Notes: a model not told the origin generated them from the letters alone. Positions 25,946 to 33,961 are shown, counted from the first letter of the stretch. The stretch: 64,000 bases of DNA from Salinirussus salinus (GCF_009831455.1 NZ_WOWO01000002.1:496001-560000); one strand, 5' to 3'. Numbers and translations are program-made.

Positions 25946-27100
25946 ATGGACGTCGCAATCATCGGCGCGTCGATGACACAGTTCGGCCAGCGCGACGCCT
26001 GGGTCCGCGAGCTGCTCGCGGAGGCAGGGGAAGCGTGTCTCGCCGACGCCGGGGTGCCCCGCGAGGACGTCGAGCACCTCTACGTCGCCAACATGGCGAG
26101 CGGCGAGTTCGAGGGACAGACCGGTCTGATGAACGCCCTGGCACACGACATGGGGATGCTTGGCGCGTACGCCGAGCGGGTCGACAACACCTCCGCGACC
26201 GGCGGCGCGGGGGTTTACGAGGCCTGGCAGTCCGTCGCCTCGGGCGCCAGCGACTGCAGCCTCCTGGTGGGCGCGGAGAAGATGACCCACAAGACGACCG
26301 CGGAGTCGACGGACGTCATCGCCTCGCTGACCCACCCCGTGGAGTACAAACACGGCGTCACCCTCCCCTCGTTCGCGGGGTTGACCGCCCGCCACTACCT
26401 CGAGCGCTTCGACGCGCCCCGGGAGAGCCTGGCGGAGGTCGCGGTCAAGAACCACGCCAACGGGGCACTCAACCCCAACGCGCAGTTCCAGACGGAGATC
26501 GACGTCGAGACCGCTCTCGACAGTCCCATCATCGCGGACCCGCTGCGGCTGTACGACTTCTGCCCGGTGACCGACGGCAGCGCCGCGCTGTTGTTCTGTC
26601 CGGCCGACCGCGCCGAGGAGTACACCGACGAGTTCGTCCGGGTGGCCGGCGTCGCGGGCGCGACCGACACCCACGTCGTCCACGAGCGCGAGGACCCCAC
26701 AGTCATGAACGGCGTCGTCGAGAGCGGCGAGCAGGCGTTCGGGATGGCCGGCTGGGACCGCGACGACGTCGACGTCGCCGAGCTACACGACATGTTCACG
26801 ATTCTCGAGTTCCTCCAGCTGGAGGGGCTCGGTTTCGCCGACCAGGGAACCGCCTGGAAGATGGCCCGGGAGGGGACGACGGCCCGGGACGGCGACCTGC
26901 CGGTGAACACCTCCGGCGGGCTCAAGTCGAAGGGTCACCCGCTGGGGGCGAGCGGCGTGGCCCAGGTGGTCGAACTGTACGAGCAGATCCAGGGCGAGGC
27001 GGGCGACCGGCAGGTCGAGGCCGACCGCGGGCTGGCCTGTAACGTCGGCGGGTTCGGGAACTGCGTCGTGACGACGCTGGTCGAGGGGGTGAGCGCATGA
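25946..27100 (+). CDS. Thiolase family protein (SCP-x/acetyl-CoA acetyltransferase type)
   Basis: A 384-residue enzyme of the thiolase fold that would cleave or condense acyl-CoA substrates. The N-terminal VAIIGASMTQFG, the C-terminal GGLKSKGHPLGASG (catalytic His in GHP) and CNVGGFGNCVV (second catalytic Cys) are clear. The usual N-terminal nucleophile Cys position reads NTSATGGAGVYE (near residue 88), with no Cys in the expected place. That is normal for the archaeal thiolase that works in an HMG-CoA-synthase/DUF35 complex. The DUF35 gene overlaps its stop, which supports such a complex. Confidence 0.82.
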   Translation: MDVAIIGASMTQFGQRDAWVRELLAEAGEACLADAGVPREDVEHLYVANMASGEFEGQTGLMNALAHDMGMLGAYAERVDNTSATGGAGVYEAWQSVASGASDCSLLVGAEKMTHKTTAESTDVIASLTHPVEYKHGVTLPSFAGLTARHYLERFDAPRESLAEVAVKNHANGALNPNAQFQTEIDVETALDSPIIADPLRLYDFCPVTDGSAALLFCPADRAEEYTDEFVRVAGVAGATDTHVVHEREDPTVMNGVVESGEQAFGMAGWDRDDVDVAELHDMFTILEFLQLEGLGFADQGTAWKMAREGTTARDGDLPVNTSGGLKSKGHPLGASGVAQVVELYEQIQGEAGDRQVEADRGLACNVGGFGNCVVTTLVEGVSA

Positions 27101-27462
27101 GCCTCGACGCCCACCGGTGTCCGAACGGCCACCTCACCTATCCGGGCCACGGAGTCTGTCCGGAGTGCGGGCAACAGCAGACCGAAACTGTGGACCTCGC
27201 CGACCGGACGGCCGAGGTGGTCACCTGGACGACCAGCACCGCTACGCCGCCCGGAGTGCGGGAACCGAACACGCTCGCCATCGTCGAGTTCGACGTCGAG
27301 GGGACCTCGGTGCGGGTGCTGGCCGGAACGACGACCGACGAGGTCGAGACGGGCGACCCGGTCCGGCCGGTCCACGTTGACGAACTCCGGGAACCTGGAG
27401 CCGGGATCCGGGAGCCCGCGAGCCAGGCGTGGGACGGCTACCGGTTCGAGCCGGTGGAGTAG
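27097..27462 (+). CDS. DUF35 Zn-ribbon/OB-fold protein
   Basis: 121 residues. A zinc ribbon near the N-terminus has CPNGHLTYPGHGVCPECG (three Cys and a His as ligands), followed by an OB fold whose strands are TPPGVREPNTLAIVEFDVEG and VRVLAGTT. In archaea this family bridges thiolase and HMG-CoA synthase to channel acetoacetyl-CoA. It is translationally coupled to the thiolase by ATGA. No HMG-CoA synthase is encoded next to it, so the partner may be elsewhere or the pair may act in fatty-acid metabolism. Confidence 0.85.
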   Translation: MSLDAHRCPNGHLTYPGHGVCPECGQQQTETVDLADRTAEVVTWTTSTATPPGVREPNTLAIVEFDVEGTSVRVLAGTTTDEVETGDPVRPVHVDELREPGAGIREPASQAWDGYRFEPVE

Positions 27463-27470
27463 CCCGCGAG

Positions 27471-28160
27471 CTATCCCCGTCCGGCGCCGTCCCCTCCGCT
27501 CTCCTCCCCGCCGTCGCCTTCGTCGCCGCCTCCACCCTCGTCGCCGGCTGCGCCTTCGTCGCCGAGTTCGTCCTTGATCGACCGGAGTTCGGCGTCGACG
27601 TCGATGTCGACGCCCGCCGGTTCGTCGACCCCGGAAGGTGACCGGGAACTCGACGAAGGGCCGGGGAGACCCGACCGGCGGGACAGTTCGGACTCGACCT
27701 CGGCCTGGAGGTCCCGGGCCTCCGCCAGCAGGTCGCGGGCGCGTCCGTCCCGCGGGGTTCCCGACAGCGCGTCGCCGAGGTCCTCGAGCGCGCTGTCGAG
27801 TTCGGACAGCGCCGACCGGCCGGCCGCCTCCGCCCGGTCTCTGAGCTGACTCTCGCGTCCGCTTCCCTCCGGGTCGCCGAAGGCCAGCGCCCGCTGGAGC
27901 AGCTTCAGCGCCTCGATGTTCGTCCGGAGCACGAGGATCACGCCCGGGATCGTCACCTCCCGGGTGAACCGGACGAGGTCCCGCAGCCGCGGGCGGCGGC
28001 GCCCCTCGCGGAGTTCACCCTCCAGGTCCGCGAGCGTCTCAGCGAGCTCCGTCACCTGTTCGCGGAGCTCGTCGTCGCCGACCCGCTCGGCCGACCCACG
28101 TTCGCCCCGCTGGTCGTCGCGGTGTCTCTCGTCGCCACCGCGCCGCTGACCGTCGCTCAT
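27471..28160 (-). CDS. DUF7547-like haloarchaeal protein
   Basis: 229 residues, highly charged. The first half is coiled-coil-like (ELREQVTELAETLADLEGEL), followed by a conserved basic/hydrophobic segment (LRDLVRFTREVTIPGVILVLR) that may associate with the membrane, then a second helix-rich stretch and a Gly/Glu-rich tail. I recognise it as a haloarchaea-specific family without known function. I chose the ATG at 28160; an upstream in-frame start at 28196 adds 12 residues without conservation features. It is divergent from the small iron-box-preceded gene. Confidence 0.65.
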   Translation of the reverse strand: MSDGQRRGGDERHRDDQRGERGSAERVGDDELREQVTELAETLADLEGELREGRRRPRLRDLVRFTREVTIPGVILVLRTNIEALKLLQRALAFGDPEGSGRESQLRDRAEAAGRSALSELDSALEDLGDALSGTPRDGRARDLLAEARDLQAEVESELSRRSGLPGPSSSSRSPSGVDEPAGVDIDVDAELRSIKDELGDEGAAGDEGGGGDEGDGGEESGGDGAGRG

Positions 28161-28225
28161 ACCCGCCAGTGAGGGCTCGGCGCACAAGCCACTCACGGAC
28201 TAGGCCGACCAAAACCCTTTTAGAT

Positions 28226-28239
28226 TTAGGGTAGCCTAA
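28226..28239. promoter_or_regulatory. Putative iron-dependent regulator box
   Basis: TTAGG-GTAG-CCTAA, a perfect palindrome 10 bp before the ATG of a 49-codon gene, overlapping its likely promoter (TTTTAGATTTAGG). Confidence 0.7.
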
Positions 28240-28248
28240 TTCCCGTCA

Positions 28249-28398
28249 ATGACCGCGCCCCGCAGGGAACGGCTGGTCGATGACCACGAGCAGGCGGTGA
28301 CTGCACACAACAGCTCTCCGGACCGCACCGTCTTCGTCGAACAGGGCAACAAGGACGGCTGGATCGCGACCGACCTCACCGTCTCGCTGGACCCGTAG
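28249..28398 (+). CDS. Small DUF7331-like haloarchaeal protein
   Basis: 49 residues, with an N-terminal part rich in Arg, Asp and His and a conserved-looking C-terminus (TVFVEQGNKDGWIATD). I recognise the C-terminal motif from small haloarchaeal proteins of unknown role. The perfect iron box immediately upstream indicates expression under iron limitation. It has no partner gene on its strand. It is too short for most gene finders, but the start, promoter and motif agree. Confidence 0.6.
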   Translation: MTAPRRERLVDDHEQAVTAHNSSPDRTVFVEQGNKDGWIATDLTVSLDP

Positions 28399-28547
28399 CT
28401 GTACAGCGGGCCGTGCTCCGGTCGGTACTGGACTCCGACGCCCTCCGGTCGGACGACAGGTCTGTCTGTCACGACGGCGTGTGGTGCTGTTACTGCTGGG
28501 TTTTTCACCAGAGAAAGAGAGAGGCTGCAGACAGCCGTCGGGCGGCG

Positions 28548-29096
28548 TCAGTTGACGCTCTCTTCGAGCACCAGCGAGTCGTCCTCGAGGTAGTGCTCGA
28601 TGTGGTGGGCGTCCTCCTCGACCTCCACCAGGATCTCACGGATGATGTGGGCTGTCGCGTGGTCGCCGAGGTTCTGCGCGAGCTCGACGTGGTCGCGCAT
28701 GGTCTCGATCATGTCGCCGTAGATCTCCATGTCGGCTTCCAGGGAGTCGCGGATCCCGTAGACGTCCTCGTCCTCGGGCTCGACGGTGGCGTGTTCCTGC
28801 ATGGCCTCCATGCCCGCGACGGGAGTCCCGCCCAGCGCCTGCGCGCGCTCGGCGAGTTCGTCGGCGGCCTCCTCGGCGTTCTCGGCAGCGTCACCCAGGA
28901 ACAGGTGGAGGTCGCGGAACTCCGCGCCCTCGACGTTCCAGTGGTGTTTCTTGAGCTGGTGGTACAGCGTGTAGGTGTCCGCGAGTTCCGTGTTCAGCGC
29001 GTCGACGATCTGTTCTGCCTTCTCCTCGTCGAGGCGAAGAGCCTCGCTCTCCTCGACGGTTCCGAACTCCTGCTGGACGCGTTTCTGGGTACTCAT
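28548..29096 (-). CDS. dpsA: DNA-protecting ferritin-like protein DpsA
   Basis: 182 residues of the Dps/ferritin superfamily, which oxidises and stores iron as a dodecamer and protects DNA from Fenton damage. The ferroxidase segment HHWNVEGAEFRDLHLFL, with its following acidic residues, is characteristic. A C-terminal helix carries EEDAHHIEHYLED. It is close in length and composition to Halobacterium DpsA. The ATG at 29096 is preceded by an imperfect palindrome at 29172-29185 resembling the iron boxes. Confidence 0.92.
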   Translation of the reverse strand: MSTQKRVQQEFGTVEESEALRLDEEKAEQIVDALNTELADTYTLYHQLKKHHWNVEGAEFRDLHLFLGDAAENAEEAADELAERAQALGGTPVAGMEAMQEHATVEPEDEDVYGIRDSLEADMEIYGDMIETMRDHVELAQNLGDHATAHIIREILVEVEEDAHHIEHYLEDDSLVLEESVN

Positions 29097-29171
29097 TGCG
29101 TCTCTAAGTGTGGCCGCCAGCCACATAAAGACTGCTATCACGAATTATTCTTTTTGGATAGACAACGATAT

Positions 29172-29185
29172 TTTGGCAAGCCGAA
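29172..29185. promoter_or_regulatory. Degenerate iron-box-like palindrome upstream of dpsA
   Basis: TTTGG-CAAG-CCGAA has the same 5-4-5 layout as the iron boxes but with A-to-T and T-to-G changes in the half sites; TTTTGGCAAGCC also looks symmetrical over a longer stretch. It lies 76 bp before the dpsA ATG. It may bind the same or a related DtxR-family regulator with different affinity. Confidence 0.4.
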
Positions 29186-29318
29186 AAACGACGAACTCAA
29201 TGGCGGGGCGGTAAGCCGGGGGTATCGTGGGCTGGCGGGCGTCGAGCCCACGTGTTCGTCCCGGGCGTTGCTCCGTCCGACGAGGTGGTAGCTACCCCTC
29301 CAGCCCCGGGCGACACCC

Positions 29319-29714
29319 TCACGGCCGGGTCAGGACCATCGCGCCGTCCGCACCGGGCGCCTCGGTCGCGGGCGGCGGTTCGGGCGCACCGTCGGCCGCT
29401 GCGAGGAGCCGCCGAGTCCGCCGGCGGTGGAGCTCTCGGAGCGCGAGAGCCTCGCTCTCGGCGAGTTCCATCTCCCCAAGGAACTCCGTCCAGACGCGCC
29501 CGGGCAGGGCGAGGACGTAGAGCGCCGCCGAGCGGTACAACAGCGGTTCTCCCGGGAGAGTTCGCCGCCACTCGTAGACGATCTCGTCGACGCCGGGAAG
29601 CGCGCGGACGCCGGCCTGGTGTTCGCGGGCGAGCGTCGCCAGCCCCTCGGAGTCGGTCCCGCCGACCTCCGCCAGCAGGTCCTCGTCGAAGGCGGCCAGC
29701 TCGTCACGGGGCAT
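29319..29714 (-). CDS. Hypothetical haloarchaeal protein
   Basis: 131 residues. The N-terminal half is helical and acidic, the middle has a hydrophobic stretch (PLLYRSAALYVLALP) ending in RVWTEFLGEMEL, and the C-terminus is Ala/Pro-rich and probably disordered. No catalytic or metal motif is visible. It is divergent from the archaetidylserine decarboxylase gene, with 83 bp between starts. I do not recognise the family. Confidence 0.55.
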   Translation of the reverse strand: MPRDELAAFDEDLLAEVGGTDSEGLATLAREHQAGVRALPGVDEIVYEWRRTLPGEPLLYRSAALYVLALPGRVWTEFLGEMELAESEALALRELHRRRTRRLLAAADGAPEPPPATEAPGADGAMVLTRP

Positions 29715-29797
29715 GGGTGGCGTATGCGGCAGGCCGCCTTAGGTGCGCCGGCCGGGGAAGCCGACAGCTTTGTGCCCGGCGGCGCGAAGGTGCCTTC

Positions 29798-30388
29798 GTG
29801 GACGCGTTCGCACGCGGCGCGTGGCGGTACGGGCTCCCCGTCGCGGCGGCCGGGGTGGTCGCCGCGGTCGTCTGGCTACCGCTGGGTGTGGCGCTCTGGG
29901 CGGCGACCGGCGCGGTGTTCTGGTTTCACCGCGACCCCGAGCGGGCCGTCCCCCCCGATGGGGTCGTCGCACCGGCCGACGGGACCGTCTCCGTGCTGCG
30001 CGAGGAGGACGACCGGCTCCGGCTGGGCATCTTCATGAACCTCCACCACGTCCACGTGAACCGGGCGCCGTACGGCGGAACCGTCGAGGCCGTCGAGCAC
30101 TCCCCGGGCGGGCACTGGCCGGCCTTCACGAAGTCCTCGGACCGCAACGAGAAGCTCCGGGTCGACTTCGGCGACCACGAGGTCGTCCTGATAGCCGGCG
30201 CGGTCGCCCGGCGGATCCACCCCTACGTCACCGAGGGGGTCACCGTCGACCGCGGCGAGCGGATCGGACACATCTCCTTCAGCAGCCGCGTCGACCTCCT
30301 GTTGCCGCCGGAGGTCGACCGGTCGGACCTCGCCGTCTCGAAGGGCGACCGGGTCAGAGCCGGCGAGACCCGTCTCACGCTCCGCTGA
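29798..30388 (+). CDS. Archaetidylserine decarboxylase (protein-sorting associated)
   Basis: A 196-residue membrane-anchored, pyruvoyl-type enzyme converting archaetidylserine to archaetidylethanolamine, used by the archaeosortase protein-sorting pathway. An N-terminal hydrophobic pair (residues 13-40) precedes WFHRDPERAVPP, VVAPADGTVSVL and IFMNLHHVHVNRAPYGG, all family landmarks. The self-cleavage region reads GHISFSSRVDLL, with Ser-Ser where I would expect Gly-Ser. The start is a GTG at 29798; no in-frame ATG precedes the conserved part. The matching synthase gene is 3.6 kb downstream. Confidence 0.82.
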   Translation: MDAFARGAWRYGLPVAAAGVVAAVVWLPLGVALWAATGAVFWFHRDPERAVPPDGVVAPADGTVSVLREEDDRLRLGIFMNLHHVHVNRAPYGGTVEAVEHSPGGHWPAFTKSSDRNEKLRVDFGDHEVVLIAGAVARRIHPYVTEGVTVDRGERIGHISFSSRVDLLLPPEVDRSDLAVSKGDRVRAGETRLTLR

Positions 30389-30611
30389 AGGGCGCGAGCG
30401 TCCGGTCCGCGCACGCCACGAACAGGCTTTTGTCGCCGCGGGCACTACCGTCTCGTGGAGCCGTTTGGCTCCGTAGTGTCACACGCGGGGGGGCTCCCCG
30501 GCCCTCTCGTTCCCCTTTGTGCTCCGATGCCCAGCCGCGGGTCAGGCCGCTCGCCGCGTCCGCCAGCCGCGGTTTCATACGGATTGCTGTGACTGTTTCC
30601 CCCGACGACCG

Positions 30612-30659
30612 CCCGATATCGGGGGGCCGATACGGGGCTGACCGACAGCAGCCCGTATC
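30612..30659. repeat. Palindromes in the gap between the decarboxylase and bioB
   Basis: The 269 bp between these two convergent genes hold no gene. CCCGATATCGGG (30612-30623) is a perfect 12-bp palindrome. GATACGGG (30629-30636) pairs with CCCGTATC (30652-30659), with GCTG/CAGC pairing inside the loop; this stem covers the bioB stop codon and may form at the 3' end of both transcripts. Confidence 0.55.
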
Positions 30660-31770
30660 AGTCGTCGGTCGCGTTGCTCGTCGCCGTCCCCGCCGCGGTG
30701 TCGGGGCCCTCGTCGGCCGCCGTCCGGGCCTTCACCGCCTCGGGGTCGAACTCGTTTGCCTCCCGGTTCGGCTCCATCCCGGCCCGCTCGATGATCTGGA
30801 TGTCGTCGCCCGGCGACTGGCCCGACGTGGTGAGATAGTCCCCGGTCAGGATACCGTCGGCGCCGGCCTCGAAGGGGAGGTGCTGCTCGTCGACCGCGAG
30901 ATTGGCCTCCCGCCCCCCGGTCAGCCGGACCCGCGCCTCCGGGTGCAGCAGCCGGTAGACCGCGATGGTCTGCAGGACCTCCTCGGTCGTGATATCCGCC
31001 GAGTCACCGAACTCCTCGCCGAGCGGCGTCCCCGCCACGGGGTTGAGGATGTTCACCGGCAGCGAGGAGACGCCCACGTCCTGGAGAGCAACCGCGGCGT
31101 CGACCCGGTCGGTCGGGGACTCGCCCATCCCGAGGATCACGCCCGCACACAGGTCCATCCCGGCCTCCTTCGCGACCTCCAGGGTGTGGACGCGGTCCTC
31201 AAAGGAGTGTGTTTCGACGATCTCGGGGAAAAAGCGCGGTGAGGTCTCGATGTTGTGATTGTAGTGGTTGATCCCCTCCTCGGCGAGAACGCGAGCCTCC
31301 TCCCGGGTCAGGATGCCCAGCGAGGCGTCCACCTCGACGTCGGTCTCGTCGCGCACCAGCCGGATGGCCCGCAGAACCTCCTCCCACTCATCGGGCCGTT
31401 CCCGCTTCGAGACGCCCTTCTCGGCGACCACGACGCCGAAGCGCTGCGCGCCGTCGCGTTCGGCGCGCTTCGCGGCCTCGAGGACCCGCTCGGGGTCGAG
31501 GAAGTCGTAGGTGTCGATACCGGTGTCGAAGTGGACCGACTGCGCACAGAACCCGCAGTCCTCCGCGCAGTTGCCCGCCTTCGCGTTCACGATCGAGCAG
31601 GCGTCGACGGTGTCGTCGCCCAGTTCGGCCCGGACGTAGTCGGCGGCGGGCGCCAGGTCCTCGACCGGCTGTGCGACCAGCGCCAGGCCGTCCCGGCGGT
31701 CCAGTCGCTCGCCCGCGAGCACCCGCTCGACGGCGTCGTCGACGGTCCGGTTTCCCGTCTCGTAAACCAT
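30658..31770 (-). CDS. bioB: Biotin synthase
   Basis: A 370-residue radical-SAM enzyme that inserts sulfur into dethiobiotin. The radical-SAM cysteines are in NCAEDCGFC, and the conserved YNHNIETS, GMGES and RLTGGRE segments bind substrate and the second cluster. I chose the ATG at 31770 because a TATA-like TTTTAT around 31797-31802 is 28 bp upstream, as for a leaderless transcript. An ATG at 31794 would lie upstream of that predicted transcript start. No other biotin genes are adjacent. The C-terminal 45 residues are an acidic, Ala/Thr-rich tail typical of haloarchaea. Confidence 0.93.
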   Translation of the reverse strand: MVYETGNRTVDDAVERVLAGERLDRRDGLALVAQPVEDLAPAADYVRAELGDDTVDACSIVNAKAGNCAEDCGFCAQSVHFDTGIDTYDFLDPERVLEAAKRAERDGAQRFGVVVAEKGVSKRERPDEWEEVLRAIRLVRDETDVEVDASLGILTREEARVLAEEGINHYNHNIETSPRFFPEIVETHSFEDRVHTLEVAKEAGMDLCAGVILGMGESPTDRVDAAVALQDVGVSSLPVNILNPVAGTPLGEEFGDSADITTEEVLQTIAVYRLLHPEARVRLTGGREANLAVDEQHLPFEAGADGILTGDYLTTSGQSPGDDIQIIERAGMEPNREANEFDPEAVKARTAADEGPDTAAGTATSNATDD

Positions 31771-31860
31771 GAGAGCATAGTCAGTTGACGCCATGATAAA
31801 AGTGTGGGACGTGCTCGCGTAGCCGGGGCTGGAACGGGAGTGGGACCGCGGCTGGCAGAC

Positions 31861-32463
31861 CTACGCCGGCAGGGCCGCGCAGACGAAGTAGGCCGAGCTC
31901 CCGAGCGGGTCGTCGACGTGGCGGTCCCAGGCGAGTTCGAAGCCTGCCTCGCGCAGCTGCGCGAGCGTGCGCTCGCGGCCCGGCGTCGAGAAGAACATCC
32001 GGCCGCCCATCCAGCCCGACCGGACCTGTTCGTAGGCCGAGGTCCCGACCGTCATCAGGACGCGCCCGCCGGGCCGGAGGACGCGGGCGAATTCCCGGTA
32101 GACGTCGGTGTGGCGGTCCCGGTCGACGTGGAAGACGGCGTGGTAGGCCGTTATGCCGTCGACGGTCCCGTCCGCGAGCGGGAGGTCGACCATGTCGCCC
32201 TGGACGAGCGCCGCCCCGGGGACGTTTCTGCGGGCGAGTTCGAGCCCGCGCCGCGAGAAGTCGAGCCCGACCGCACGGGCGTCCCCGAGGCGGGCGAGCG
32301 TTCGCTTTCCGTCGCCACAGCCGGCGTCCAGGACAGTCGGCTCCGGCGGCAGGTCCTCGAGCAGCTCTGCCACGAGCGCGGCGTCCTCGCCGTCGGGGTC
32401 ACGGTTGCGCGAGTAGGTGTCGGCGACGTCGTCCCAGGCCTGCCGGACGCGCTTGCGGTCCAT
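31861..32463 (-). CDS. Class I SAM-dependent methyltransferase
   Basis: 200 residues. The SAM-binding motif I is VLDAGCGDGKRTL, the acidic end of strand 2 is AVGLDFSRRGL, and motif IV is GDMVDLPLADGTVDGITAYHAVFHV. The N-terminal WDDVADTYSRNRD is common in UbiE/ALKBH8-type small methyltransferases. The substrate is unknown. It ends the block bounded by bioB and lies 29 bp downstream of the M50 protease gene on the same strand. Confidence 0.85.
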   Translation of the reverse strand: MDRKRVRQAWDDVADTYSRNRDPDGEDAALVAELLEDLPPEPTVLDAGCGDGKRTLARLGDARAVGLDFSRRGLELARRNVPGAALVQGDMVDLPLADGTVDGITAYHAVFHVDRDRHTDVYREFARVLRPGGRVLMTVGTSAYEQVRSGWMGGRMFFSTPGRERTLAQLREAGFELAWDRHVDDPLGSSAYFVCAALPA

Positions 32464-32492
32464 ACACCGGAGAGGGGCTCGAGATACCTGAA

Positions 32493-33605
32493 TCAGGGGG
32501 TAAAGGAGAACGGGATGGGGGTGAAACAGAGCAGCCCGAGCACGAGCGTCAGGGCCGCCACGGCCTGCCGGGAGCGGCCGACGGATGACTCGTCGAGCGG
32601 TCTCGCGTTTCCGGCCCGGCTGAAGATGAGCGTCAGGAAGCCCCAGAGCACCCAGATCGATGCGCTCCGCCCCCCCTCGAAGGCGACGAGGTAGCCCGCG
32701 AGCCCGAACAGGAGAAGCGGGACGACCTGCTGGACGCGACCCATCCGGTCGCCGACGAGCGCCCGGACGACGTGAGCGCCGTCGAGCTGGCCGACCGGAA
32801 TGAGGTTCAGGAACGTGACGAAGGCGCCGACCCAGGCGCCGACGACGACGGGGTTGACCATCTGCCCCGGCCCGTAGGAGAGCGGTTCGCCCAGAAGCGC
32901 CGCGATCCCCTGGATGAGCAGCGGGTAGCCGAGTTCGATCTGTGCCACCAGCGACCCCTCCGGGGCCTGGATCGGCGGGAGCGCGACGCCGACAGCCGCG
33001 ACGACGACCGTGGCGGCGATCCCTGCAAGCGGCCCGGCGACGCCGATATCGAACAGCGACCGCCGGCTGGGGATGTTGTCCTTCATGCGGATCACGGCCC
33101 CGAGCGTGCCGATGGCGTTGAACGGCAGCGGGATGAAGTAGGGCAGGGTCGCCTGCACGTCGTGATACCGGCTGAAGACGTAGTGGCCGAACTCGTGGAC
33201 GGCGAGCACGCCCATCACCGAGAGCGCAAACGGCCACGCGCCCAGCGCGGCGGCGGGGTCCGAGGCGACGTCGATCCCGTACCACCGGCTGCCCGCCAGC
33301 AGGGTCGCGGTCACCGTCGCCAGAAACAGGATGACGTTGGTCCACGGCACCCCGTCGATCGACGTGGAGCGTTCGGTCGCCTCCAGGACGTACTCGCCGG
33401 TCTCGTAGCTGAGCTGTACGCGGTAGCCGCGTTCCCGGAACAGCGGGCCGAGCTGCTGGACCACGCTGTCCTTCTCTGCCATGGGCTCGCCGTAGTACCG
33501 GACCCCGTCGTCGGTCTCCTCGACGTCGTAGACGTAGAAGGCGTCGGCGAGGGACTCGGGGCTGGGGACGTCCGCCGACGCGGGGACGGAGGCCTGTTCC
33601 ATCAT
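32493..33605 (-). CDS. Site-2 protease family (M50) intramembrane metalloprotease
   Basis: 370 residues. The zinc site HEFGH lies in the second hydrophobic helix, and the third ligand is in NLIPVGQLDGAHV; both are in membrane segments, as required. The N-terminal 100 residues form a soluble acidic domain seen in haloarchaeal S2P proteins. I chose the ATG at 33605; a second ATG follows at once. A perfect 8-bp inverted repeat lies 8 bp upstream. Such proteases release membrane-held regulators or clear signal peptides. Confidence 0.88.
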   Translation of the reverse strand: MMEQASVPASADVPSPESLADAFYVYDVEETDDGVRYYGEPMAEKDSVVQQLGPLFRERGYRVQLSYETGEYVLEATERSTSIDGVPWTNVILFLATVTATLLAGSRWYGIDVASDPAAALGAWPFALSVMGVLAVHEFGHYVFSRYHDVQATLPYFIPLPFNAIGTLGAVIRMKDNIPSRRSLFDIGVAGPLAGIAATVVVAAVGVALPPIQAPEGSLVAQIELGYPLLIQGIAALLGEPLSYGPGQMVNPVVVGAWVGAFVTFLNLIPVGQLDGAHVVRALVGDRMGRVQQVVPLLLFGLAGYLVAFEGGRSASIWVLWGFLTLIFSRAGNARPLDESSVGRSRQAVAALTLVLGLLCFTPIPFSFTP

Positions 33606-33612
33606 GCGAATA

Positions 33613-33630
33613 AAGGGTGTGGACACCCTT
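33613..33630. promoter_or_regulatory. Inverted repeat upstream of the M50 protease
   Basis: AAGGGTGT-GG-ACACCCTT, perfect 8-bp arms with a 2-bp centre, 8 bp upstream of the protease ATG at 33605. The position overlaps the leader or promoter, so it may be an operator; no similar sequence was noticed elsewhere in the window. Confidence 0.55.
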
Positions 33631-33722
33631 AGGCCTGTTTCTCCTCGCCGGTTCGGCCACACGACCGCGGGGCCGTCGCGGGAAATGCCGGCACATAAGA
33701 CGCTCCCACCCCTCCACAGCGT

Positions 33723-33920
33723 ATGTCACTGAGTGTTTTCCGGATGAAGGCTTACGGCTTTGGGGCGCTGGCGGGCGCCTTCGGCGCGCTGACTGTCGTG
33801 GCAGCCCGGCGCGGACGCTACGGCAGAGCACTTCTCGCCTTCCTGGTCGCACTGGTTTGCGGGACGCTGTCGGTCGCAAACGAGGCGGCCGCGGGGAAGC
33901 TGGACGCCTCCGGAGAGTGA
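33723..33920 (+). CDS. Small membrane protein
   Basis: 65 residues with two hydrophobic helices (YGFGALAGAFGALTVVAA and ALLAFLVALVCGTL), a basic turn (RRGRYGR) between them and a hydrophilic end. The Arg-rich cytoplasmic loop is normal for a two-helix protein. It is divergent from the protease and convergent with the archaetidylserine synthase. I do not recognise a family; the case rests on composition and a clean start. Confidence 0.5.
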   Translation: MSLSVFRMKAYGFGALAGAFGALTVVAARRGRYGRALLAFLVALVCGTLSVANEAAAGKLDASGE

Positions 33921-33961
33921 CCGGTCTGTCCGGGCACGCCCGAGCGCGGCCGGCTCGATGC

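Noticed and set aside
25946-27100. Classical degradative thiolase with a Cys nucleophile
   Set aside because: No Cys is seen at the usual N-terminal active-site place, and the DUF35 partner points to the archaeal thiolase-complex type.
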